Source of the DNA: DATMMS01 sp036824145
GTDB taxonomy: Bacteria; Chloroflexota; Dormibacteria; DASZGP01
Length of the DNA: 5,220 bases
NCBI GenBank assembly: GCA_036824145.1
Contig: DAITAT010000076.1
Span: forward strand, 1 to 5,220
Direction of reading: 5' to 3'
The translations under genes and the position numbers were made by a program. This document shows, piece after piece, positions 1 through 5,208 of this stretch (its first letter is position 1; each line of letters begins with the position of its first letter). The notes beneath the pieces were generated by a model. It saw only the letters and a program-made list of their open reading frames with translations. It had not been told where the DNA came from and did no database searches.

Positions 1-21
1 CCGGGTGGGGTTACGCTACCG

Positions 22-1365
22 GTGATGACGGCGAAGCTCCCTGGGGACGACTGCCAGCGCGACTGGATCTGGGATCGTGGGGTTGAGACGGCGAGCCGGG
101 AGGAGACCTTCGCGATGGCCGCGGCCGCCTGGGACCGGCAGCTGGGCCACCTCCTCCAAGACTCGCCGTTCGCGGCGCGCAAGCTGCGTGAGGCGGGCGT
201 GGGGCCGAGGGGGGTCGATCTCGCCGACATCGCGAAGCTGCCGCTGAGCACCAAGGAGGAGCTCAAGGCCGCGATCGACGAGGCCCCGCCGTTTGGCAGC
301 AACGCCAGCGTGCCGCCGGAGCGGGTCAAGCGCATCTACCAGACCTCCGGCACCAGCGGCGCGCCGAGCGTCATCGCCCTCTCCGCGACCGACGTCGAGA
401 CGTGGACCGCGATCGGGACCCGGACTTACTACGCCACCGGGATCCACGATCACCACGCCGTCCTGAGCACGTTCGCCGCCGGACCGTTCGTGGCCGGCCA
501 CACCCACTTCGTGCTCACCCGCATCGGGTGCCGGACGGTGCCGGTCGGTCCGGGCGACACCGAGCGGGTCCTGTTCGCCATGCGCGCCGGCATCGCCGAC
601 ACGCTCCTGGCCACCCCGTCGTTTGCTCAATACGTCGCCAACCGCGTGGCCGCGGCGGGCGGGGAGACTGCCTCCAGCCTGGGCCACATCGTCACGGGGG
701 GCGAGCCCGGCGGCGGCATCCCGACAATCCGCGACCACGTGCAGGAGACCCTGGCGGTCACCGTCAACGAGATCATGGGGATCGGCGACGTGGCGCCATC
801 GCTGTTCGGCGAATGCCCGCTGCAGCAGGGGATGCACTTCTGCGGTACTGGCCACGTCTGGCCGGAGCTGGTCGATCCCGAGACCCGCGCGCCCATGGAG
901 TTCGAGCCTGGGGCGGTGGGCGAACTGGTGTACACCCACCTGACGCGTGAGGCGATGCCGGTGATGCGCTTCCTTGGTGGCGACATCGTGCGCATCGAAG
1001 GCACGTCGTGCGGGTGTGGCCGCACCAGCTTCAGGATGCGCTGCCTGGGCCGGCGTGACGATATGTTCATCGTGCGTGGGGTCAACGTCTACCCGGCGGC
1101 GATCCTGGCCGTGGTTGGTCAATTCCGGCCCCGGGTGACCGGACGCGCCCGCGTGGTGCGCTCGCAGGACACGGTGTCGATCGACCCGCCGGTGCCGATC
1201 GAGGTCGAGGTGCCCTCGGAGACAGTGGCCGGAGGCGCGCTGACGGACGAGCTGGAGGCGGCCGTGCGGGCGCACCTCACCTTCCGCTGCAAGGTCGAGC
1301 TGGTTCCTGAGAGCGCCTTCGGCGACAGCGCCTACAAGACCAGGCTCGCGGTTACGCGCGTGTGA
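22..1365 (+). CDS. AMP-forming acyl-CoA ligase, phenylacetate-CoA ligase (PaaK) family
   Basis: Cytosolic adenylate-forming enzyme expected to convert an organic, probably aromatic, acid + ATP + CoA to acyl-CoA + AMP + PPi. Seen: the N-terminal pattern ETASREE (residues 22-28) and DSPFAARKLREAGV (47-60) is typical of PaaK-like proteins. The ATP-phosphate loop is QTSGTSGAP (107-115). Further motifs are GGEPGGG (226-232), NEIMGIGDV (249-257), RFLGGD (316-321), a CxCGR element (330-334), the hinge GRRDDMFIVRGVNVYP (343-358), and a C-terminal YKTR with K439 where the adenylation lysine is expected. The 447 residues match the usual length of about 430-450, so it is complete. The start is GTG 22 or ATG 25 immediately after; the frame stays open to the window edge, no strong SD is visible, and ATG 25 best fits the family N-terminus. 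Its stop overlaps the next start by 4 bases. Odd: RFLGGD replaces the usual R-Y/F-R-T-G-D and GGEPGGG replaces GAEP-W, so the substrate need not be phenylacetate. Family is sure; substrate unknown. Confidence 0.9.
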   Translation: MMTAKLPGDDCQRDWIWDRGVETASREETFAMAAAAWDRQLGHLLQDSPFAARKLREAGVGPRGVDLADIAKLPLSTKEELKAAIDEAPPFGSNASVPPERVKRIYQTSGTSGAPSVIALSATDVETWTAIGTRTYYATGIHDHHAVLSTFAAGPFVAGHTHFVLTRIGCRTVPVGPGDTERVLFAMRAGIADTLLATPSFAQYVANRVAAAGGETASSLGHIVTGGEPGGGIPTIRDHVQETLAVTVNEIMGIGDVAPSLFGECPLQQGMHFCGTGHVWPELVDPETRAPMEFEPGAVGELVYTHLTREAMPVMRFLGGDIVRIEGTSCGCGRTSFRMRCLGRRDDMFIVRGVNVYPAAILAVVGQFRPRVTGRARVVRSQDTVSIDPPVPIEVEVPSETVAGGALTDELEAAVRAHLTFRCKVELVPESAFGDSAYKTRLAVTRV

Positions 1366-2138
1366 GCAAGCGCCGCCGGCTCCGCTCCGAGGTCGCCTAC
1401 AGCACCGCCGACCGGATCGTGGTACGCGGCCACGACCTGGTCGACCTGATCGGCAACGTGGCCCTGGGCGACATGGCCTTCCTGGAGCTGAAGGGGCGCC
1501 TTCCCACCTCGCAGGAATCGGCCGTGTTCAACGCGATCACGGTGACCCTGGTGGAGCACGGGATGACCCCCAGTACGATCGCCGCTCGGATGACCTATCT
1601 GGGCGCCCCAGAGTCACTTCAGGGCGCGGTCGCGGCGGGCATCCTCGGGCTTGGCGGTCGCTTCGGTGGCACCGTCGAGGACATTGCCCGCATCCTCCAG
1701 ACGCGCCTCGGTGCGGCGCCACTGGAGGCCGACCTGCGCCAGGTGGCCCGGGACGTGGTCGAGGAGCACAGGTCGGCGAAGCGTCTCATCCCCGGCATCG
1801 GCCACCCCGAGCACAAGGACATCGACCCGCGCGTGCCCCGGCTGTTCGAGGTCGCCGCTGCCAACGGCCTGAGCGGCCGCCACGTCGAGCTGGTCAGGCT
1901 GATTGGTGATGAGGCGTCAACCGCGCTCGGCCGGAAGCTCCCGGTCAACGCCACCGGGGCGATTGGCGCCATTGCCAGCGAGCTCGAAATCCCGTGGCAG
2001 GTCTGCCGCGGCCTTGCCGTTATGGCGCGTGCCATCGGCATCGTCGCCCACCTCCAGGAGGAGGTGACCGACCCGCTGGCGACAGAGATCTGGAGCCGTG
2101 TGGAAGAGGAGGCCGGCGAGCAAACGCGAGAGGAGTAA
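1362..2138 (+). CDS. Citryl-CoA lyase-like short citrate synthase-fold protein
   Basis: Short (258 aa) protein of the citrate synthase/citryl-CoA lyase superfamily, which makes or breaks the C-C bond between an acyl-CoA and an oxoacid; in a lyase role it would split a citryl-CoA-like thioester. Seen in order: VRGHDLVDLIG (21-31), LELKGRLPTSQE (41-52), VEHGMTPSTIAAR (64-76), GAPESLQGAVAAG (81-93), GGRFGG (98-103, like the GDRFGG of the citryl-CoA lyase module of ATP-citrate lyase), PGIGHPEHKDIDPR (144-157) with H148 matching the conserved GxGH histidine, VNATGAIGA (195-203), and PWQVCRGLAVMARAIGIVAH (211-230). The large domain of full-length citrate synthase (about 430 aa) is trimmed, as usual for this subgroup. 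Odd: where canonical enzymes have N-V-D-G with the catalytic Asp, this one reads N-A-T-G (T198). It starts at GTG 1362 inside the ligase stop (GTGA) without a clear SD, so translational coupling is likely. Fold is secure; the reaction is not. Confidence 0.85.
   Translation: MSKRRRLRSEVAYSTADRIVVRGHDLVDLIGNVALGDMAFLELKGRLPTSQESAVFNAITVTLVEHGMTPSTIAARMTYLGAPESLQGAVAAGILGLGGRFGGTVEDIARILQTRLGAAPLEADLRQVARDVVEEHRSAKRLIPGIGHPEHKDIDPRVPRLFEVAAANGLSGRHVELVRLIGDEASTALGRKLPVNATGAIGAIASELEIPWQVCRGLAVMARAIGIVAHLQEEVTDPLATEIWSRVEEEAGEQTREE
2128..2135 (+). promoter_or_regulatory. Strong Shine-Dalgarno site (GAGAGGAG)
   Basis: A purine-rich GAGAGGAG lies at the very 3' end of the citryl-CoA lyase-like gene, ending 4 bases before an ATG at 2140. 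It is one of the two best ribosome binding sites in the window, yet the ATG it serves opens a frame that stops after ten codons. It is about 55 bases from the ATG at 2191 assigned to the dioxygenase, too far to serve that start directly. Confidence 0.65.
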
Positions 2139-2139
2139 C

Positions 2140-2172
2140 ATGGCGACAACGGCCCCAACTCACTTTTCGTAA
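2140..2172 (+). other. Ten-codon mini-ORF, in frame with the downstream dioxygenase
   Basis: ATG at 2140 opens MATTAPTHFS and ends at TAA 2170-2172. It follows a strong SD and starts 1 base after the upstream stop codon. The reading frame is exactly that of the dioxygenase (2191 minus 2140 is 51 bases), and the TAA is the only stop between them; the intervening codons read GSRLVQ before the assigned ATG. It may be a leader peptide that loads ribosomes for re-initiation, a nonsense mutation that cut off an original N-terminal extension, a base error in the assembly, or chance. Related dioxygenases normally begin only a few residues before the GIHHVT motif, which favours 2191 as the working start and this as a leader. 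Confidence 0.35.
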
Positions 2173-2190
2173 GGTTCGAGACTGGTCCAA

Positions 2191-3156
2191 ATGCCCGCCC
2201 AAGTTCCCGGCATCCACCACGTCACCGCGATCGCCAAGGACGTCCAGCGCACCGTCGATTTTTACGTTGGCAGCCTCGGCCTTCGCTTCATCAAGAAGAC
2301 CGTCAACTTCGACGTTCCCGACACCTACCACATCTACTTCGGCGACCAGGTCGGCACACCCGGCACCGCGATGACCTTCTTCGGCTGGCCTCACCTACCC
2401 TGGGGTCCGGCGGCCGCCGGGCAGGTTACGGCGGTGGCCTTCGCGGTCCCCGCCGGCTCGCTCGACTTCTGGGAGCGGCGCCTCGGGGAGCTCGGCGTGG
2501 CGGCTTCGCGGGAGCGGCGCTTCGACACCGATGTCATCGCGATCAAGGACCCTGACGGCATCCTGATCGAGCTCGTCGGCGAGGCGTCCGACGCGCGCTG
2601 GGCGCCCTGGCCGGAGAGCCCCGTGGGCGAGGCCGACCAGATACGGGGCTTCCACTCAGTGGGACTCTGCGTCAGAGAGGAGGCGCCCAGCGCCGGCTTC
2701 CTGGCCGAGGTCATGGGCTTTCGTGAGGTCGCCCGCGAGCCCGGCCGGGTCCGCTATGCCACCGGCGAGGGCGGTCCGCACGCCATCCTCGAGCTGATGG
2801 TCCGGCCCGACGCCGCGATTGGCGAGGAGACCACGGGAACCGTCCACCACGTTGCCTGGCGCGCCCTCGACGATCCTCACCAGCTCGACTGGCGGGGGAC
2901 ATTGGTGGATGCTGGCCGCGAGGTCACGCCGGTGATCGAGCGCAAGTACTTCCGCTCCATCTATTTCCGAGAACCCGGAGGCGTGCTCTTCGAGATCGCA
3001 ACCGACCGGCCAGGCTTCACGGTGGACGAGCCGGTCGAGGCGCTTGGCTCAGGCCTCCAGCTGCCACCTCAATACGAGGACAAGCGCGAGAACCTGGACT
3101 TCAACCTGACGCCGATCGTCATTCCAACATTCGCCGGGGCGCGGCCCGAGCGCTGA
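2191..3156 (+). CDS. VOC-family ring-cleaving dioxygenase (hydroquinone dioxygenase PcpA/MhqO/LinE type)
   Basis: Predicted Fe(II)-dependent extradiol-type dioxygenase, a cytosolic enzyme that inserts O2 into a hydroquinone-like aromatic and opens the ring. Seen: two glyoxalase/VOC modules, about residues 7-130 (GIHHVTAI 7-14, FYVGSLGLRFIKKTVNFD 24-41) and about 152-272 (FHSVGLCV 154-161, TVHHVAW 217-223, SIYFREPGG 256-264, LFEIATD 266-272). The facial triad is H10, H220 and E268. R251 and Y258 sit 17 and 10 residues before the Glu, matching the spacing I recall for second-shell Arg/Tyr of PcpA; the double His pairs (9-10, 219-220) also fit. The C-terminal tail with LPPQYEDKRENLD is typical of MhqO-like proteins, and 321 aa is the normal length. 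It starts at ATG 2191, 52 bases after the preceding gene, with only a poor AAGG (2171-2174) about 16 bases upstream and an in-frame TAA at 2170. Probably co-transcribed with genes 1 and 2. Family is sure; exact substrate is inferred. Confidence 0.9.
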   Translation: MPAQVPGIHHVTAIAKDVQRTVDFYVGSLGLRFIKKTVNFDVPDTYHIYFGDQVGTPGTAMTFFGWPHLPWGPAAAGQVTAVAFAVPAGSLDFWERRLGELGVAASRERRFDTDVIAIKDPDGILIELVGEASDARWAPWPESPVGEADQIRGFHSVGLCVREEAPSAGFLAEVMGFREVAREPGRVRYATGEGGPHAILELMVRPDAAIGEETTGTVHHVAWRALDDPHQLDWRGTLVDAGREVTPVIERKYFRSIYFREPGGVLFEIATDRPGFTVDEPVEALGSGLQLPPQYEDKRENLDFNLTPIVIPTFAGARPER

Positions 3157-3159
3157 GAA

Positions 3160-3259
3160 NNNNNNNNNNNNNNNNNNNNNNNNNNNNNNNNNNNNNNNNN
3201 NNNNNNNNNNNNNNNNNNNNNNNNNNNNNNNNNNNNNNNNNNNNNNNNNNNNNNNNNNN
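3160..3259. other. Assembly gap (100 N)
   Basis: Exactly 100 undetermined bases, the conventional placeholder for a scaffold join of unknown length. It begins 3 bases after the dioxygenase stop and removes the start of the next gene. The same five bases, GAGAA, occur immediately before (3155-3159) and after (3260-3264) the run; this may be chance or a short unmerged overlap. The missing N-terminus of the downstream protein would need roughly 25-35 codons by comparison with its family, so a true gap of the order of 100 bases is plausible. Confidence 0.97.
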
Positions 3260-3994
3260 GAGAACCCCGACAACTGGAATGTCCAGACGCGTTGTACCGA
3301 GTGGGAGGTACGCGACCTGGTCGGGCACATGATCGACGTAACCGAGGGCTACCTCACCCGCTGGGAGATGGACAAGAAGGGCGAAGAAGTCGGCACGGCC
3401 GGGCTCCCGGTGATGGGCGAGTCGTTGAACGACCATGCCCTCGAGTTCCGCAAGCTCTCCCGTGAGGATGCGCTGGCCAGGCTAAAGGCGGACAAGGAAA
3501 AGATGATGTCCATCTTCGAGGCGCTCACGCCCGAAGAGTGGACCAGCACCCTCGTCATCCACCCGTACATGGGACCGTGTCCGATGGGCTTCTACCCCGC
3601 GTTCCACATCATGGATTACGGGATCCATCCGTACGACATCGAGTACGGGTTGGGCAACAAGCTGGCGGAGATTGACGAGGCCAGCGCCGGGATCCTGATC
3701 CCCTACTGCCACATCATCATGAAGTACACCGTCGACCAGGAATCGGCGAAGGGCGTTGACACCGTCTACGGCATGGATGTCTCCGGGCCGTGGGGCGGTA
3801 AGTGGCGGGCGACGGTCAAGGACGGGGCCTGGGATGCGCAGCCCGAGGAAGGCGACTTCGAGGGATGCGACGCGGTGTTCAAGTCCACCGCGTCGGACTT
3901 CGTGCTTACCGCGTTCGGACGCTTCCCGGGGGGGTCGGCGACAGGTGACCCCGAGGTCATCGAGCAGGTCCGAAAGCTCTTCTTCCGCTTCTGA
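3260..3994 (+). CDS. Maleylpyruvate isomerase-family/DinB-like metal-dependent enzyme, 5' end missing
   Basis: Likely member of the DinB/MDMPI superfamily, which includes mycothiol-dependent maleylpyruvate isomerase of gentisate breakdown and many uncharacterised thiol-dependent enzymes. The frame is open from the first base after the gap and encodes 244 residues. Seen, counting from the gap edge: the N-terminal helix motif RCTEWEVRDLVGHM (11-24) with H23, the position of the first metal ligand; HIMDYGIHPYDIEYGLG (116-132), where D119 and H123 stand at the E-x3-H metal-ligand pair, with Asp for Glu; and a C-terminal SCP2-like half (about 168-244) with KSTASDFVLTAFGRFPGG (208-225) and a closing GDPEVIEQV. 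The ATG at 3329 lies after the conserved helix and is internal, not the start; the true start is in the gap. Placement next to a ring-cleaving dioxygenase fits aromatic breakdown. Family is likely; isomerase activity and the thiol cofactor are not shown. Confidence 0.75.
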   Translation, partial: ENPDNWNVQTRCTEWEVRDLVGHMIDVTEGYLTRWEMDKKGEEVGTAGLPVMGESLNDHALEFRKLSREDALARLKADKEKMMSIFEALTPEEWTSTLVIHPYMGPCPMGFYPAFHIMDYGIHPYDIEYGLGNKLAEIDEASAGILIPYCHIIMKYTVDQESAKGVDTVYGMDVSGPWGGKWRATVKDGAWDAQPEEGDFEGCDAVFKSTASDFVLTAFGRFPGGSATGDPEVIEQVRKLFFRF

Positions 3995-4030
3995 CCGAGC
4001 GGCCGCGTCGGCTGCGCGCGGCGAAGATCT

Positions 4031-4052
4031 GGGCGGCAGACCTCCGCCGCCC
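4031..4052 (+). other. GC-only hairpin between two genes (possible weak terminator)
   Basis: GGGCGGC (4031-4037) and GCCGCCC (4046-4052) pair perfectly around an 8-base loop, 36 bases after the stop of the DinB-like gene. No T-run follows, so it is not a classical intrinsic terminator. A competing stem, AGATCTG (4025-4031) with CAGACCT (4037-4043) and one G-T wobble, overlaps it, so the two cannot form together. Such pairings arise often by chance in DNA this GC-rich. Confidence 0.3.
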
Positions 4053-4080
4053 TGACCTTCCGCCCCCACAGCCGACGCCC

Positions 4081-4632
4081 TTGGCATTCGACCTGGCCGA
4101 GGTGAGGCCCGCCACGGCGCCGTTGCTCAGGGCTGCGATGGGCGCCGAGGGCGACCTCGTCGACCTCCGTCTGGGCCGCGGCTGTCGGGCATTCGTGGGC
4201 TGCGCCGGCGGCCAGGTCGTCGCCTTCGGCTGGCTGTCCACCGGGGCGGAGTGGATCGGCGAGCTGGGCCTGGAGATCCGGCCGCCTGCCGGGGAGGCTT
4301 ACCTCTGGAACTGCTTCACGTTGCCGGCGCACCGGCACCGCGGATACTTCCGCGCGCTGATCGGGCAAATGGTCGCGGTAGCGCGCGAAGAGGGCCTGGG
4401 CCGGTTGTGGATCGGCGGTGTCGACGGCGGCGCCGAGAGCGCGGTTACCGGGACCGGATTTGGGCCGGTGCTCTGCTTTAGCGGTGTCACCCTGGGCGGA
4501 GTCCGTTGGATCACTGTGCGGCGTTCCGAAGGTGTCGACCCGACGCTGCTGTCGACGGCGATGTCCGCGCTCGGCGGCGGTCGCGGACCACTACGTACGG
4601 GTTTCCGGCGCGTCCACCAGCGGCGGCACTGA
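4081..4632 (+). CDS. GNAT-family N-acetyltransferase
   Basis: Predicted acyl-CoA-dependent N-acyltransferase with a single GNAT domain in 183 residues. Seen: early strands RAFVGCAGGQVVAFGWLST (36-54) and EWIGELGLEIRP (57-68), core strand AYLWNCFTLP (73-82), the acetyl-CoA pyrophosphate loop HRHRGYFRALI (84-94; R-x-x-G with Phe where Gly/Ala is usual), the following helix to about 105, then RLWIGGVDG (108-116) and the GFGPVLCFSGVTLGG tail (126-140). The start is uncertain. TTG 4081 is the first conventional start in a frame that is open upstream to 3949, where only CTG codons (3991, 4012) occur; the next Met codon is ATG 4138 (residue 20), which would cut into the first strand. No SD precedes 4081. 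It lies 86 bases after the DinB-like gene, probably readable from the same transcript. The acceptor cannot be predicted; the last 35 or so residues (Arg/Gly-rich) match nothing I recognise. Confidence 0.8.
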   Translation: MAFDLAEVRPATAPLLRAAMGAEGDLVDLRLGRGCRAFVGCAGGQVVAFGWLSTGAEWIGELGLEIRPPAGEAYLWNCFTLPAHRHRGYFRALIGQMVAVAREEGLGRLWIGGVDGGAESAVTGTGFGPVLCFSGVTLGGVRWITVRRSEGVDPTLLSTAMSALGGGRGPLRTGFRRVHQRRH

Positions 4633-4659
4633 CCGGGGAGGCAGTATCGGTACGGTGCC

Positions 4660-4692
4660 ATGACCAGCTCTTCTAGCCGGCCTTCGCGCTGA
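4660..4692 (+). other. Ten-codon serine-rich mini-ORF abutting a hairpin
   Basis: ATG 4660 opens MTSSSSRPSR and stops with TGA 4690-4692; four consecutive serine codons (AGC TCT TCT AGC) are present. The stop directly touches the left arm of the hairpin that begins at 4693. The arrangement resembles a leader-peptide attenuator, but the nearest SD-like GGGGAGG (4635-4641) is about 18 bases from the ATG, too far, so translation is doubtful. Confidence 0.2.
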
Positions 4693-4720
4693 CCCGCCTG
4701 GGGTTAACCCCACAAGCGGG
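4693..4720 (+). promoter_or_regulatory. Palindrome within a larger hairpin upstream of the SnoaL-like gene (operator or leader structure)
   Basis: TGGGGTTAACCCCA at 4699-4712 is a perfect 14-base palindrome. It is flanked by CCCGC (4693-4697) and GCGGG (4716-4720), which also pair, separated from the core by C on the left and CAA on the right. As RNA it could fold into a two-tier hairpin with a TTAA loop; as DNA it is a good candidate for a dimeric repressor site. It ends 50 bases before the downstream ATG, consistent with a promoter-proximal operator. No T-run follows, so a terminator for the GNAT gene is less likely. I could not assign -35 and -10 boxes with confidence. The remaining intergenic sequence (4633-4770) shows nothing else clear. 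Confidence 0.5.
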
Positions 4721-4759
4721 GGCCAAAGGCGTAGCGTGGAAGCCTCAGTCAACCACGAC

Positions 4760-4764
4760 GGAGG
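4760..4764 (+). promoter_or_regulatory. Shine-Dalgarno site (GGAGG)
   Basis: A GGAGG core ends 6 bases before ATG 4771, a near-ideal spacing that fixes the start of the SnoaL-like gene. It contrasts with the weak or absent SD ahead of the ligase, lyase-like, dioxygenase and GNAT starts, and supports independent translation of this gene. Confidence 0.85.
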
Positions 4765-4770
4765 ACCTGT

Positions 4771-5208
4771 ATGTCGGAGCAGAACAAGGCACTCGTTGCG
4801 CGCGTCCCATTGGAGGCCTTCAACCAGGGCAAGCTCGAGGTCATCGACGAGCTGATCGCGGATGACTCCATCGACCACGCCGTCCTGCCGCCGGGCATGC
4901 CGCCCGGAAAGGAAGGCCTGAAGCTCTTGGTCAAGGCGCTGCGAAGCGCTTTTCCAGATTTCAAGATCACGATCGACTTTTCGGTCGCCGAGGGTGACCT
5001 GGTGGCGACGTACGCGACTACCACTGGCACGATGAAGGGCGAATTTGCCGGGATGCCCCCGAGCGGTAAGACCGCGACCTGGGAGGCGATCCACATCGTC
5101 CGGGTCAAGGACGGCAAGGTCGTCGAGCACTGGTCGGTGGAGGACCAGTTCAGCATGCTCCAGCAGCTGGGCTTCGTGCCCACGCCGGAAGCCGCGCCCG
5201 CGCGCTGA
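4771..5208 (+). CDS. SnoaL-like ester cyclase family protein (NTF2-like fold)
   Basis: Small (145 aa) cytosolic cone-shaped NTF2-like protein of the SnoaL-like polyketide cyclase/ester cyclase family. Characterised relatives catalyse intramolecular aldol ring closure in aromatic polyketide pathways, but most members, common in soil bacteria, have no known reaction. Seen: AFNQGKLEVIDELIADD (16-32), SIDHA (33-37), the PPGKEGLK turn (44-51), LRSAFPDFKITI (57-68), AEGDLVATY (73-81), GEFAGMPPSGKTA (90-102), then the last strands IVRVKDGKVVEHWSVED (109-125) with E119-H120-W121 and D125 where the family's acid/base residue is expected, and a final QQLGF. Full length. Met88 stands in a GTMKGEF stretch where many relatives have His (GTHxGEF). 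It is preceded by a well-placed SD and a 138-base intergenic region with a palindrome, so it probably has its own promoter. No polyketide synthase is nearby, so a polyketide role is not supported. Confidence 0.9.
   Translation: MSEQNKALVARVPLEAFNQGKLEVIDELIADDSIDHAVLPPGMPPGKEGLKLLVKALRSAFPDFKITIDFSVAEGDLVATYATTTGTMKGEFAGMPPSGKTATWEAIHIVRVKDGKVVEHWSVEDQFSMLQQLGFVPTPEAAPAR

Noticed and set aside
402..950. Second + strand open frame inside the ligase gene
   Set aside because: The translation is dominated by Arg, His, Pro and Gly with no domain motifs; it is a frame shadow of the ligase.
16..1275. 419-codon open frame on the minus strand
   Set aside because: It lies antisense to the motif-rich PaaK-like gene. 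Its translation is Arg/His/Gly/Asp-rich low-complexity sequence with no recognisable motif, as expected for a shadow frame in GC-rich DNA.
3049..3436. Minus-strand open frames spanning the gap
   Set aside because: They exist only because the N run is read as uninterrupted coding sequence; the real bases there are unknown and both flanks are covered by + strand genes.
3329..3994. ATG 3329 as the true start of the DinB-like gene
   Set aside because: The frame is open back to the gap edge and encodes the conserved helix (RCTEWEVRDLVGH) before this Met, including a metal-ligand His, so 3329 is internal.
3482..4368. Overlapping minus-strand open frames (201 and 200 codons)
   Set aside because: Both are antisense to genes with clear family motifs and show only Arg/Pro/Gly/Ala-biased sequence.
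4689..4737. Sigma-70-type promoter (CTGACC, GTTAAC, TAGCGT boxes) for the SnoaL-like gene
   Set aside because: No pair of boxes has acceptable match and spacing (8 or 22 bases rather than 16-18), so no promoter is called.
4771..5208. Part of an aromatic polyketide biosynthesis cluster
   Set aside because: Only the SnoaL-like fold suggests it; no ketosynthase, acyl carrier protein or tailoring enzyme is present, and SnoaL-like proteins are widespread outside such clusters.
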